The notes under the pieces: generated by a model
The model's input: only the letters and a program-made list of their open reading frames with translations
Databases searched by the model: none
What the model was told of the DNA's origin: nothing
Source of the DNA: an uncultured Spartobacteria bacterium
GTDB taxonomy: Bacteria; Verrucomicrobiota; Verrucomicrobiia; Chthoniobacterales; Terrimicrobiaceae
Length of the DNA: 64,000 nt
Assembly (NCBI GenBank): GCA_937960895.1
Contig: CALCJD010000061.1
Coordinates: 22,279-86,278, forward strand
Reading direction: 5' to 3'
Translations under genes and position numbers: made by a program
Shown: positions 49,028 to 57,936 of the stretch, piece after piece
Numbering within the stretch: position 1 is the stretch's first letter
Layout of the letters: each line of letters opens with the position of its first letter

Positions 49028-49579
49028 GATCCGGCTGAAAACCTGGGCAGATATCTGGAAACACGCCGTCCCGAAGGCGGGCGTCTTGGTTGTATCGCTT
49101 CAGGAGAACGGTCTCAGACGGCTTCCTTGACCGGCGTCCTTCGGCAAATACCCGGTGGACGCCTCATGAAACTTCGCCGTTTCGCGCGACCATGGGGACC
49201 CCGCTCCCTTTTCTTCGATCAATGTCAGCCGTCCGAATTTTTTGGGGACGCTTCAGGACTTCCGTGAGCCTGAGAAGTTCGGGGGAAAACAAACTCCGCC
49301 TGAACGCACAGGGACCGGGTGCTCCCTGTGACGGGCCTTTGAGGACTTCGTCAGCAGGTCCATGGTGTCCTCGCGGTTGGGAGTTTCTGCGGGGAACTTG
49401 ATGGGCGGGAAGATCGGGACGCCGGATTCCGCGGAAATCAGGACGGGGTCGGAACACACAGACTCCGGCCGCCGGGGCAGAAGGCAACTCCTTGATTTTT
49501 TGGACCTTATTGAAGGGATTTGTAGGTGCCAAGAATTTATCTTGTAAATACGTAGTAAACATATAGTGATTTCAACCCC
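49028..49579. other. Intergenic region before the pseudopilin cassette
   Basis: 552 bases without a believable gene. Frames on the minus strand up to 132 residues have no family pattern. A CACAGGGA/TCCCTGTG stem (49307-49314/49323-49330) is present. The last 90 bases (about 49490-49579) are distinctly AT-rich compared with the window and probably carry the cassette promoter, though no clean -35/-10 pair was fixed. Confidence 0.45.
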
Positions 49580-50131
49580 ATGGAACTCATCCCCCGATTT
49601 TCATGCCGTCCCCGGGCATTTTCTCTCATTGAGTTGCTGCTGGTGGTGGCGATTCTTGCGGTGCTTGCCGCGCTGGCCGCGGGAACGCTGCCGGTGCGGG
49701 ACGGGTTTCAGATTGGTCAGGCCGGCGACACTCTCAGCACGTTGGCGACGCTGGCGCGTCAGCATGCCATTTCGAAAAATACGCTGACGGTTCTTGTGGT
49801 CGCCGAGGACGGGTCCGGCGGGCTTCCCCGTTCCATTGCGAGCATCTGGGACGCCGCCACCACCAACCAACTGGAGAAATGGCATGTGTTGCCGGAGGGC
49901 GTGACGGCCGAGGATGCTTCGGCGTCTGAGCCGGATGTTTTTGATGGGGCAAAATACCGTGGTCAGTCCCTGACGAATGCCTGTGCCTATTGGTTTTATC
50001 CCGACGGGCGCATGGGCAACGACCCGACGCGGGTTCCGCAGCTTTTGGTGAGGCCCAGCCGGGGAGGAGCCAACAGCTACAAGTTGATCTTTAACCCGGT
50101 GACCGGAACGCACCGGAACGAAAGACCATGA
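49580..50131 (+). CDS. Pseudopilin, GspH-like (Verru_Chthon cassette D-like)
   Basis: A 183-residue protein with a type IV prepilin N-terminus: RAFSLIELLLVVAILAVLAA, with the predicted cleavage after Ala13, Phe14 as residue 1 of the mature protein and Glu18 as mature Glu5. The -1 residue is Ala instead of the usual Gly. The rest is a globular pseudopilin domain. It is the first of four overlapping genes (D-B-C-A order), like the cassettes named Verru_Chthon in Verrucomicrobium and Chthoniobacter. Family name from memory, not searched. Confidence 0.83.
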   Translation: MELIPRFSCRPRAFSLIELLLVVAILAVLAALAAGTLPVRDGFQIGQAGDTLSTLATLARQHAISKNTLTVLVVAEDGSGGLPRSIASIWDAATTNQLEKWHVLPEGVTAEDASASEPDVFDGAKYRGQSLTNACAYWFYPDGRMGNDPTRVPQLLVRPSRGGANSYKLIFNPVTGTHRNERP

Positions 50132-50541
50132 TGTCACGACAGACGCACCCGGGTTTTTCCCTTGCGGAGGTTTCGATTGCGATGGGAATCCTGGCTTTTG
50201 TGGTCCTGGCGGTACTGGGACTTCTTGGCGTGGGAATGAATTCGGGCCGTTCGGCCCAGGTCGACACCGCATTGACCGTTGCCTCGCGCTTTGCCCTTTC
50301 CAGTTTGCAAACCAACAACCCGGCTGCGGTGGACGGGACCAGCTTCTGGTTCTCCGTCGACGGCCTGCCTCTTGCGGGTTCGAGCAACGCGCATTTTCAG
50401 TGCGTCGTCCGGACGAATGCTCCGGCGGAGAACGCGCCCCGGCTGATCGGACTGCGTCTCGAGTTTGTCCATCCTGTGGCGGCTCCCGCCGCGGCTCGCG
50501 CCACCAATGTTTTTTATGCCTCGACGATCCTCACCAACTAG
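50128..50541 (+). CDS. Pseudopilin, GspI-like (Verru_Chthon cassette B-like)
   Basis: A 137-residue protein. HPGFSLAEVSIAMGILAFVV is a prepilin signal: cleavage after Gly9, mature Phe1 and Glu5 (Glu14). The C-terminal domain is short and beta-rich (FSVDGLPLAGS, then RLEFVHPVAAP). Its start overlaps the end of the previous gene by four bases (ATGA), showing translational coupling. Confidence 0.82.
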   Translation: MMSRQTHPGFSLAEVSIAMGILAFVVLAVLGLLGVGMNSGRSAQVDTALTVASRFALSSLQTNNPAAVDGTSFWFSVDGLPLAGSSNAHFQCVVRTNAPAENAPRLIGLRLEFVHPVAAPAAARATNVFYASTILTN

Positions 50542-51205
50542 GGCGTTCACCCTGATCGAGCTTTTGGTCGCCTCGGTGGTCTTCATGCTGATGACCTCGC
50601 TCCTGCTCAGCATGGCGTCCCAGGTCAATACGGCCTGGCAGCAGGCGCTTGGACAGAAGGCGCGCCGTGAAAACGCCCGGCAGATTTTTGCCCTCCTGCA
50701 GCGCGACCTTCAGGCGGCCATCCCCGCATTGCCCGGCGCGGGAACCAATGCGGTCCCCTTCCAGTTGCTTGCGGACTACGGCCGGGAGGACAGCGAGGGG
50801 ATGTTCTGGCTCGCGGCGCTTCCTTCCAGCCGAACCGCCGGCGATGTCGCCACCGTGGGGTATTACGTGACCGCCAACAACCGTCTTTACCGGGCGTTCA
50901 CCAATGCGGTGGTGCCCAACCTGCCCGATGTGGTGGACCAGTCCGGAACCGCCCGGGAGGAAGGCGGACTGCTGGCGGATAACATCCTGCGTCTGGAGGT
51001 GAGGCTGATCGGAGCGGACGGTTCGGAGGTTTCGGCGCCGGCCAGCTATTCCACCAACCTGCCGCGCTTTGCAGACGTGACGCTGGTGGTCGCCGATGAA
51101 CGAACGCTCGCGCGTCAGCCCAATCTGAGCGTGACCGATGTGCTCAACCCGCCCAAGGGAGTCCGGGTGTTCCGCTCCCGGATGGAAATTCCGGCTGCAC
51201 AATGA
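50516..51205 (+). CDS. Pseudopilin, GspJ-like (Verru_Chthon cassette C-like)
   Basis: A 229-residue protein with the prepilin signal RAFTLIELLVASVVFMLMTS, cleavage after Ala10, mature Phe1 and Glu5 (Glu15). Its start overlaps the previous gene by 26 bases. Another ATG at 50507 would add three residues. The globular domain has ARRENARQIFALLQRDLQAA and later VRLIGADGSEV, as in GspJ-type minor pseudopilins. Confidence 0.82.
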   Translation: MPRRSSPTRAFTLIELLVASVVFMLMTSLLLSMASQVNTAWQQALGQKARRENARQIFALLQRDLQAAIPALPGAGTNAVPFQLLADYGREDSEGMFWLAALPSSRTAGDVATVGYYVTANNRLYRAFTNAVVPNLPDVVDQSGTAREEGGLLADNILRLEVRLIGADGSEVSAPASYSTNLPRFADVTLVVADERTLARQPNLSVTDVLNPPKGVRVFRSRMEIPAAQ

Positions 51206-53550
51206 ACAGACCTCTCCGTCAACAGGGGGCTGCCTTGGTCGTGGTGCTCTCGATTCTTGTCCTGCTGACGATCCTGGTCGTCGGCCTTACCGTGGCCATG
51301 CGCCTTGAAAGGTCCGCCTCCTTTTACGACCGCGAGCGCAGCCGCGCGGATTTCCTGGTGCGCATGGGCATCGACCACGGACAGGCGCTGCTGATGGATG
51401 CGACCGCCACGAACCGCTTCTGGGTCAGTTCACCGGGACGTGTCGCGGCCTCCGCTCCGGGAACCTTCGCGGAGCTTTCCGAATCCATCGTTCTCTCCTC
51501 CGGATATACGGACAACACCAACAGCGATGTCTCCACGGATCTCAACCAGAGCGCTCTAATCGGTTCGGACAGGGTGCTTGATCCCAATGGACCGGCGCTG
51601 CGCGTTCGCTGGATCTACGTGCAGGACGACGGCGGCTTTTCGGAAACGATGACCGCCCGTTCCGTGGGAAGGTTCGCCTTCTGGGTGGATGACGAGAGCA
51701 CCCGGGTCAATCTGAACACGGCCTCGAAGCGGACGGTCACCCAGCCGGACTCCTGGCCCAGTCAGATCGAACTGGGGGCCTTGCCGTGGCTCGACACTCA
51801 TGCATCCGCCATCGCGTCCGCGGCGTCCAATGCGCCGTTTCTCACCCCGCTCGACGCCCTCGGACGCAATCCGGATTGGACAAACGCCCTTGCGGCGAAC
51901 CGGTTTCTTGTCACCCATTATTCGCAGGATCCCGACATCAATCCCTGGGGGGAACCCCGCATGATGCTGACCACCCGGCAGAGTGAGTCGCGGGGGCGTC
52001 CGTATTTGCAAATCACGGGATTCCCGTCAGGCGATCCGGGGCTCCGCGCCAGTTTGTCGCCGGGTGAGTTGCAGAATACGTTTGTGAAACTCACCGCGTT
52101 GCTGACCCGTGCCGACTGGCCGTATGCCAAAGGCGGCAGCTTTGTGACGAAATTCGGGACGTCCGGCGTTTCGCAGATGGCGCTGGATCTGATCGAATAC
52201 GTTCGCACCGGCGAATCCACCAATCTCTGGCCGGAACCCATCGTGGCCCACCTTTCCACGAATGCGATCACATTGCTCCCGGCGGCGACGGCGGTCGATG
52301 ATCCCGCGCTGGCCAACGCCTCGATCGGCACGGTGCGGCGTCCGATGTTTTCCCAGGTGGGACTGTTTTGCAGCACGAACACCAACGCGTCCGGCTTTGT
52401 CGGCACCCTGCATGCGCAACTGTACCTGCCGCCGGGATACAATGCGGGCACCAACACCTTCTCGGGCTGGTCACTTTGGTCGCGCATTTCCTCCTCCGGC
52501 GGGGGGGGCGAGATCTCGACGACGACCGGCCTGTCGCCGGTCACCTTCACCAACGGATACGCGTCCGTGGCCGTCACCAACTTCACCATTCCGTCGGTTC
52601 TGCCCGGCGCGGTTCCGACCAACAGCCAGGTTCGGCTGGCTTTGCTGAAGTCGTCCGCGCCGACTCTCGAAAACATTCTGGATGTGGCGCCGCTCGATTC
52701 GGGAACGGGAATCACCCTGCCCACGCAGGCCGACCAAACGGTGTATGCCGCGGTGAATGATCCCCGGATGAACAAATGGCCCGACCATTGGGCGGTGGTC
52801 ACGAATCTGCCCGGTGATGTGCCGCCTCCGGCCCATCTTCCGAACCATGCGGCGTACTCCGGGGTCCCGGCTTCGGACGGTTCCGCGGAGAGTGTGCATT
52901 TTCCGGCGCCCGGTTCGGGGGTGCGTTCCGTGGGGGAACTCGGCTACGTGGCCACGGGGCTTGCGAGTTCCCCGCCGGCGCCGTGGCGTTCCCTGCGTCT
53001 GCGGAGGAATTCCAGCGCGGCCACCAATGTGCCTCCGGATTGGGCACTGCTGGATCTTTTCAGCGCGCCCGTGCCGGAACGCTTTGTTCCCGGCACCAAT
53101 GTCACGGCGGGACGCATCAATCTGAACACCTTCATTCAGGACGGAAGCAATTCCGTGCGAACCAACGTGCTCAACGCGCTTTTTGCCGGGGTGATGACCA
53201 ATGCCTTCGCCGACGTTGTCGGTCGTGTGGGTCAGGTGACCCTGCCCGCCGCGGGAAACTATGGCCGCGCGGCGGATTTCACGAATTTTGTCTCCGTGGG
53301 ACAACTGGCCGAAATCGAGGGCATCGGCGATCAGGGGGAGGCGGGAGAAGCGGTGCTTCGCAAGGTGGCGAGTGTGGCGACGACGCGCAGCGGGGTTTTC
53401 AGCATTTACAGCAAGGCCCAGACCATTCAGGTGGTGAACGGCCGCGCGGTGGTGAACGGCGAAAAGATGGTGCGGGCCATGGTCGAACGGTACTTCGATG
53501 GAAACGAAGTGCGTTTTCGCATCATCCATTGGTCGCAGATTTATCCGTAG
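51202..53550 (+). CDS. Large GspK-like component (Verru_Chthon cassette A-like)
   Basis: A 782-residue protein, four bases overlapping the previous gene. The N-terminal helix GAALVVVLSILVLLTILVVG resembles a prepilin but lacks Glu5, as in GspK tip pseudopilins. Two copies of the GspK-style NLNT signature occur: RVNLNTASKR (about 170-179) and GRINLNTFIQ (about 637-646). The C-terminal LAEIEGIGDQGEAGEAVLRKV is a helix-hairpin-like block. Family A proteins are often longer, so this is a compact copy. No secretion ATPase or inner-membrane platform is near. Confidence 0.82.
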   Translation: MNRPLRQQGAALVVVLSILVLLTILVVGLTVAMRLERSASFYDRERSRADFLVRMGIDHGQALLMDATATNRFWVSSPGRVAASAPGTFAELSESIVLSSGYTDNTNSDVSTDLNQSALIGSDRVLDPNGPALRVRWIYVQDDGGFSETMTARSVGRFAFWVDDESTRVNLNTASKRTVTQPDSWPSQIELGALPWLDTHASAIASAASNAPFLTPLDALGRNPDWTNALAANRFLVTHYSQDPDINPWGEPRMMLTTRQSESRGRPYLQITGFPSGDPGLRASLSPGELQNTFVKLTALLTRADWPYAKGGSFVTKFGTSGVSQMALDLIEYVRTGESTNLWPEPIVAHLSTNAITLLPAATAVDDPALANASIGTVRRPMFSQVGLFCSTNTNASGFVGTLHAQLYLPPGYNAGTNTFSGWSLWSRISSSGGGGEISTTTGLSPVTFTNGYASVAVTNFTIPSVLPGAVPTNSQVRLALLKSSAPTLENILDVAPLDSGTGITLPTQADQTVYAAVNDPRMNKWPDHWAVVTNLPGDVPPPAHLPNHAAYSGVPASDGSAESVHFPAPGSGVRSVGELGYVATGLASSPPAPWRSLRLRRNSSAATNVPPDWALLDLFSAPVPERFVPGTNVTAGRINLNTFIQDGSNSVRTNVLNALFAGVMTNAFADVVGRVGQVTLPAAGNYGRAADFTNFVSVGQLAEIEGIGDQGEAGEAVLRKVASVATTRSGVFSIYSKAQTIQVVNGRAVVNGEKMVRAMVERYFDGNEVRFRIIHWSQIYP

Positions 53551-53748
53551 GCCGGAGCCGCCCCGGTAAACCGCCTGCCGCTGTTGGTGTGCCCGGTCCC
53601 GCGGGTGCGGCGTGTGAGGTGCAGTGGATCGGCGAAAACTTTTTCGGAATGTGCATCAAGGCCGCCGTTCGAGCGGAAGTCCCTATCGCACCGGCTTGTT
53701 CCCCCCAAACGTCCTCCCCGAAGTCGCGGACGGACGGCGTGGGCGCGA

Positions 53749-55047
53749 TCAATTTCCGTTGGCTCCGTTGACCTCGGGGGCGGCGGCATTCAGGGTGACC
53801 CGAAAAATCGATCCGCCTTCCGGACGGGGGACGAAGGTGATGGAGCCCTTCATCGACTCCACGAGTTTCCGCGCGCTGTAAAGCCCGAGGCCGGAACTTT
53901 GTTCGCCGGAGGTCGGCAGATTGGATCCGGTCCGCAATTTGTCGAAAAGCGTGGCCCGTTCCTCTTCGGGAACGCCCGGACCTTCGTCGCGCACCTCGCA
54001 ATTCCACTTTGCATCCTGGTGCTGAATGACCACCTCGACGCGGCTGCCGGTGGGCGAATATTTGATGGCATTGGAAAGCAGGTTGCCAAAGACCCGTTCA
54101 AGCGCTTCGTCGTTGGCTTCGGCCGGTGCCCTCGCGGGGAATGGGACCAGGCTCAGTTCGATGTCCTTGCCCTGCGCCAGCGGCCGGATTTGCCGGACGG
54201 CCTCGCTGAGGGTTTCCACCAGATCGCAGGGTTCCAGGGTGATTCCGGTGAGTGCATTGTTCCGCGCCGCGTAGTCCTCGACCATCTTGTTGACCAATTC
54301 GCCCATGCGCGCGGCGCTCTGGCCGACCGTTTCAAGGAATTCGGCGTGCTCCGGCTGTTTCCAGAGGGGATTTTCCTTCTCGATTTCACACAGACTGGCA
54401 ATGCCGAAAAGGGGACCGCGCAGATCGTGAGCGGTCATGGCCATCATCTCGTCCATGCGCTCGGACATCTCAAGCAGGTTGAGGTTTGAGGCGGCGAGTT
54501 CCTGATTCCGCCGGGCGACCAGGGCGGTCTTTTCCAGCTGGGCGAACTTCATCCGGTAATTGATCACATTGGAAACCACGGCCACCATGACACAGATGGT
54601 CGCGCCAAAGATCGCGGAGACGGTCGGTTCAAGCCCGTCGTTTTTCTGGAAAATGATCGCGCAAATGGCGACGTGGTTGGCGAGAAGGAAGGGCACAAAG
54701 CGTGTGGGGCGGAGGTACAGCAGCGCGCCGGGTGTCAGCACACCGAAGGCATAACCGACGTTGTCTCCCACCAACGGCCACACGGAGAAATAATAGCCGT
54801 CGTTGATCAGGACGAAGAAAACGGCATAGGCCATGGGCAGGAGATTCCGCAGCCGCCGGGGCAGTCGGCCTTTCTTCGCCTTCCAGAAAAGCAGGAAAAA
54901 AGTCACCGAGGCCAGATAGTCCACCATCTGCACGGGAGTGAAGTTTGCCCCCGGTTGGACAAGGCGCTGCGCCACCGTGAACAACGCCGTGCAGATGGTC
55001 GTGACGATCAGGATCCACCAGGCCCGCGAGAGATTGCTTTCCAGCAT
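53749..55047 (-). CDS. Membrane sensor histidine kinase (HisKA/HATPase)
   Basis: About 432 residues from ATG 55047 (458 if GTG 55125 is used). The N-terminus has five or six membrane spans (about 10-170). A helical linker leads to MTAHDLRGPLFG, where the histidine of HD is the phosphorylation site. NLLSNAIKYSP is the ATP N box, DEGPGVP the G1 box and SSGLGLYSARKLVE the G2 box. There is no receiver domain or partner regulator next to it. Signal unknown. Confidence 0.88.
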   Translation of the reverse strand: MLESNLSRAWWILIVTTICTALFTVAQRLVQPGANFTPVQMVDYLASVTFFLLFWKAKKGRLPRRLRNLLPMAYAVFFVLINDGYYFSVWPLVGDNVGYAFGVLTPGALLYLRPTRFVPFLLANHVAICAIIFQKNDGLEPTVSAIFGATICVMVAVVSNVINYRMKFAQLEKTALVARRNQELAASNLNLLEMSERMDEMMAMTAHDLRGPLFGIASLCEIEKENPLWKQPEHAEFLETVGQSAARMGELVNKMVEDYAARNNALTGITLEPCDLVETLSEAVRQIRPLAQGKDIELSLVPFPARAPAEANDEALERVFGNLLSNAIKYSPTGSRVEVVIQHQDAKWNCEVRDEGPGVPEEERATLFDKLRTGSNLPTSGEQSSGLGLYSARKLVESMKGSITFVPRPEGGSIFRVTLNAAAPEVNGANGN

Positions 55048-55500
55048 GGCTTCGCGGGGCGGAAGAATGCGCGTCGCTTCGGCCAACTTTCGCGAGCTCG
55101 CAAGAGATGAGGAGGGCTTGTTCACTTCCGCGATCTGGCGCCCCCTGTCGTCCGGCGGAAGCGTTGGGAGAGTGCCGCCCCGGGATTTTGAGCAATGGTT
55201 TCCGCAGGGTGCGGCGCGATGGCGTCCTGACAGGAACGACGATCGCCGTGCGAACCGCAACCCTGGCAGATGTCCGGGAAAAGTGACATGATACGGCAGA
55301 ACTCTTCAGTTCCTTTCTACCGTGCACGGTTTCGTTTTCAAGGCGGATCCCCCCCCGGAGAACCGGTCTGTCGGTCATGCAAATGGTTGATCGAAGCAAT
55401 TTTTGAAAATAACGCCGCAGCGGACTCCCCAAGGGCGTTCCGGACGATGGGTTCTCTTTCGGAGCGAGGCTGGCGAAGCTTCTCCGCGGGAGGCGGGGAG
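55048..55500. other. Intergenic region between kinase start and exporter end
   Basis: 453 bases with no supported gene, apart from a possible 5' extension of the kinase to 55125. It should hold the kinase promoter. No clear hairpin terminator for the exporter was seen on the minus strand. Confidence 0.4.
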
Positions 55501-55812
55501 TCAGGCAAATTTCAGGCCGATGACCCCGAGCAGGATGAGGCCGATGCAGAGCAGGCGAAAGGCGGTGGCGGCTTCGCCGAACAGCAGGATGCCGCAGATG
55601 GCGGTGCCGATCGCTCCGATGCCGGTCCAGACGGCATAGGCCGTGCCGATGGGCAGCGACTTGGCGGACAGGCCCAGAAGGCAGAAGCTGGCAACAAGGG
55701 CCACCAAGGTGACCGCCGTCGGCCAGGGACGGGTGAAACCGGCGGTGAATTTGAGTCCGGTTGCCCAAACGATTTCGAAGAGACCGGCGACAATAAGAAG
55801 AAACCACGACAT
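55501..55812 (-). CDS. gdx: Guanidinium exporter of the SMR family (Gdx/SugE type)
   Basis: A 103-residue protein of four membrane spans. MSWFLLIVAGLFEIVWATGL begins with the essential glutamate (Glu13) in span 1. GLKFTAGF, KSLPIGTAYAVWTGIGAIGT and LLFGEAATAFRL match Gdx/SugE and not EmrE. Gdx exchanges guanidinium for protons. The upstream guanidine-II riboswitch (55822-55885) fits this substrate directly. ATG 55812 has no purine-rich ribosome site outside the riboswitch stems. Confidence 0.95.
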   Translation of the reverse strand: MSWFLLIVAGLFEIVWATGLKFTAGFTRPWPTAVTLVALVASFCLLGLSAKSLPIGTAYAVWTGIGAIGTAICGILLFGEAATAFRLLCIGLILLGVIGLKFA

Positions 55813-55821
55813 ACAGACAAG

Positions 55822-55885
55822 GGATTGCCAGGGTCGTCCCTGAGTGGATCTTCTGCCAAGGTCGTCCCTGGCACTCCAGCAATCC
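55822..55885 (-). promoter_or_regulatory. Guanidine-II (mini-ykkC) riboswitch
   Basis: On the minus strand two hairpins each carry an ACGA tetraloop closed by a G-C pair. The first is GCCAGGG-ACGA-CCTTGGC (55872-55855, seven base pairs including one G-U). The second is TCAGGG-ACGA-CCCTGG (55843-55828, six base pairs including one wobble). The 11-base linker fits the family. An outer GGATTGC/GCAATCC pair (55885-55879 with 55828-55822) could form but competes with the second stem base. The next gene is a Gdx exporter. Guanidinium binding should raise its expression. Confidence 0.92.
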
Positions 55886-56030
55886 TCGAGATGGACGGGA
55901 ATGTCAAGGGAAGGGGGCAGATGTCCGCAAAATAACCCCGATGGGTGCGTGAGAATTTTCGGACGCGGGAGTCCTCCGCCGAAAGGGGATCGACCCGGCG
56001 GAGGCATGTCGTTTATCATTCCGTTCTTCT

Positions 56031-57194
56031 GTGATCCGACTCCATCCGTCCCAGGCCCGCGCCCTCGCGCTGCATGCGCAGGGTCTCGCGACCCGGGAGC
56101 CGTTCGGCCGGGGCGGTTCCGCGGTTCTTCGGGCGATCGAGCATCTGGGCTACGTGCAGATTGACACCCTGTCGGTGATCGAGCGTGCGCATCATCACGT
56201 GCTTTGGTCGCGGGTGCCGGATTACCGGAAGGCCGATCTCGAGGCGTTGCTCGCGGAAGGGAGCGTTTTCGAATACTGGAGCCATGCGGCGGCCTATCTG
56301 CCGATGCGCGATTTTCGGTTTTCGCTGCCGAGCATGCGGAGTTTCCGGCGAAGATTCCATTGGTCCGAGGAGTCGCCGGAACTTCGTGCCGCCATGCGTC
56401 GGGTGGTGTCGCGGATCCGGAAGGAAGGACCGTTGAAGGCGCGGGATTTTGCGGCGAAGGCACCGGGACGGCCCGGCTTCTGGACGTTCAGCAAGATCGA
56501 AAAGCGTGCGCTGCACGAATTGTGGATGCGGGGGGACGTCATGGTGGCCGGGCGCGAGGGGTTTGAGAAGGTGTATGATCTGACCGATCGGGTGCTGCCA
56601 TCCGGGGTGGACCGTTCGGTGCCCACCCTGGCCGGGGTGGCGGACCATCTCATCGCCCAGGGAGCGCGCGCGCATGGCATTCTGCGGGAAAAGGAGATGC
56701 GTTATCTGCGTGGCGGGGAAATGAAGGATCCCGTCCGTCGTCGTCTGGCCCGGGCGGTGAAGGAAGGCCGTCTTGAAGCGGTGCACGTCGAGGGGGGCGG
56801 AGAGACGGCTTATGTGGCGACAAGCGTTCTGCAAGACCTTCCGGAACCCGTCGAACCGTCGGCCGTGCGCATCCTCTCACCCTTCGACAATCTGGTCATT
56901 CAACGCGAGAGGCTGCGGTGGCTGTTTGATTTCGACTATCAGATCGAATGTTACGTGCCGGCTTCCAGACGTCGGTTCGGGCATTTTGTGCTTCCCCTGC
57001 TGTGGGGAGACCGTTTTGTCGGCCGGCTGGAAGCCCGGGCGTTGCGAAGCGAAGGGGTGCTGCAGGTGGTCGGCTGTTGGTTTGAACCGGGATTTTCGGG
57101 AAACCGAACCCTGCGCAAACGGCTCAGGGAGGCGCTTCAGGAATTCGCCATGTTCAATGGCTGCAGCAGGGTGGATGCGGCACGGGCGGTTTGA
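56031..57194 (+). CDS. YcaQ-type DNA glycosylase (winged-helix, crosslink repair)
   Basis: A 387-residue protein of the YcaQ/AlkZ winged-helix family. The catalytic motif is QID (43-45, in YVQIDTLSVIERAHH), the QxD form of YcaQ that unhooks DNA crosslinks, as opposed to the QxQ form of AlkZ. EYWSHAAAYLPM and the C-terminal ILSPFDNLVIQRERL block are typical. It starts at GTG 56031. Divergent from the riboswitch/exporter unit, with 145 bases between. Confidence 0.87.
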   Translation: MIRLHPSQARALALHAQGLATREPFGRGGSAVLRAIEHLGYVQIDTLSVIERAHHHVLWSRVPDYRKADLEALLAEGSVFEYWSHAAAYLPMRDFRFSLPSMRSFRRRFHWSEESPELRAAMRRVVSRIRKEGPLKARDFAAKAPGRPGFWTFSKIEKRALHELWMRGDVMVAGREGFEKVYDLTDRVLPSGVDRSVPTLAGVADHLIAQGARAHGILREKEMRYLRGGEMKDPVRRRLARAVKEGRLEAVHVEGGGETAYVATSVLQDLPEPVEPSAVRILSPFDNLVIQRERLRWLFDFDYQIECYVPASRRRFGHFVLPLLWGDRFVGRLEARALRSEGVLQVVGCWFEPGFSGNRTLRKRLREALQEFAMFNGCSRVDAARAV

Positions 57195-57270
57195 GCGTAT
57201 TCGGGACGGGACGCCAACGGCGCGTCATCGGCGCTTTGCCGGAGCGTTCCGTCGGCACGGCGATGCCGCG

Positions 57271-57308
57271 AAAAAAAGCCCGGGAGCCTTGGTGGAAGAC
57301 TCCCGGGC
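57271..57308 (-). terminator. Rho-independent terminator after the Spy-like gene
   Basis: On the minus strand GCCCGGGAG and CTCCCGGGC (57308-57300 and 57286-57278) form a nine-base-pair stem. Seven T residues follow. It lies 33 bases after the stop codon. Confidence 0.9.
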
Positions 57309-57341
57309 GGAATGAGCCGACGCGATTCGCGTCGTTCCCAA

Positions 57342-57842
57342 TTATTGGGTCTTGGCGTCCTTTTTGAGTTTCTCGCGGGACTGACGCAGTTTCTCCATGT
57401 CGGCGAGCACCTGCTTCTGGTCGGGCGTGAGGATGGTCTCAATCTGTTTCATGGATTCGTCGAGCACGGCCTTGATCTTGGCCTGCTCCTCCTTGCGGAT
57501 GGCCTCAATCTTCGGCCGGTTGGCGTCCATGATTTCCTTCACCTTGGCCTTTTGCTCGTCGGTCAGGTTGAGCAGATGGGAGAGTCCGGCGGGACCGCCG
57601 GGATGGAAGCCGCGCGGACCGTGATGACCGAATCCGAAACCGCCCGGCCTGCGGTCATGCTTGAATCCGCCGGGCCCGCGATGCTGCCATTTTTTTCCTT
57701 TGTGACCCTCCTTTTTCGCCGGGGTTTCCGCGGCCTGGGACGGGGCGGGTTTGTCGGCGCCGCCTTCCGCGGCAGTCAGGGGGGAGACCAGGAGACCGGC
57801 TGTGCCGATCGCCGTCAGACCAAGTAAAGCGATGCGTTTCAT
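57342..57842 (-). CDS. Spy/CpxP-like periplasmic protein with LTxxQ motifs
   Basis: A 166-residue exported protein. The signal peptide covers residues 1-25 (MKRIALLGLTAIGTAGLL). A Gly/His/Arg/Phe-rich low-complexity stretch (about 45-85) follows. The helical C-terminus has two LTxxQ motifs (LTDEQ and LTPDQ) and strong K/E content, as in Spy chaperones and CpxP. The GH-rich insert is unusual and could bind metals. It ends before a strong terminator. Confidence 0.75.
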   Translation of the reverse strand: MKRIALLGLTAIGTAGLLVSPLTAAEGGADKPAPSQAAETPAKKEGHKGKKWQHRGPGGFKHDRRPGGFGFGHHGPRGFHPGGPAGLSHLLNLTDEQKAKVKEIMDANRPKIEAIRKEEQAKIKAVLDESMKQIETILTPDQKQVLADMEKLRQSREKLKKDAKTQ

Positions 57843-57936
57843 ACGGAGGATGAAACCCTGCCGGATCGCGTTGGTTGCGAAAAAAATTCCGAAAACCGCA
57901 GACCCGGACGGACGGGCCCGCTTTGCCCTCCGCGGA

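Noticed and set aside
49164..49562. 132-residue minus-strand frame in the gap before the pseudopilin cassette
   Set aside because: No family pattern, no ribosome site, and it ends inside the AT-rich control region.
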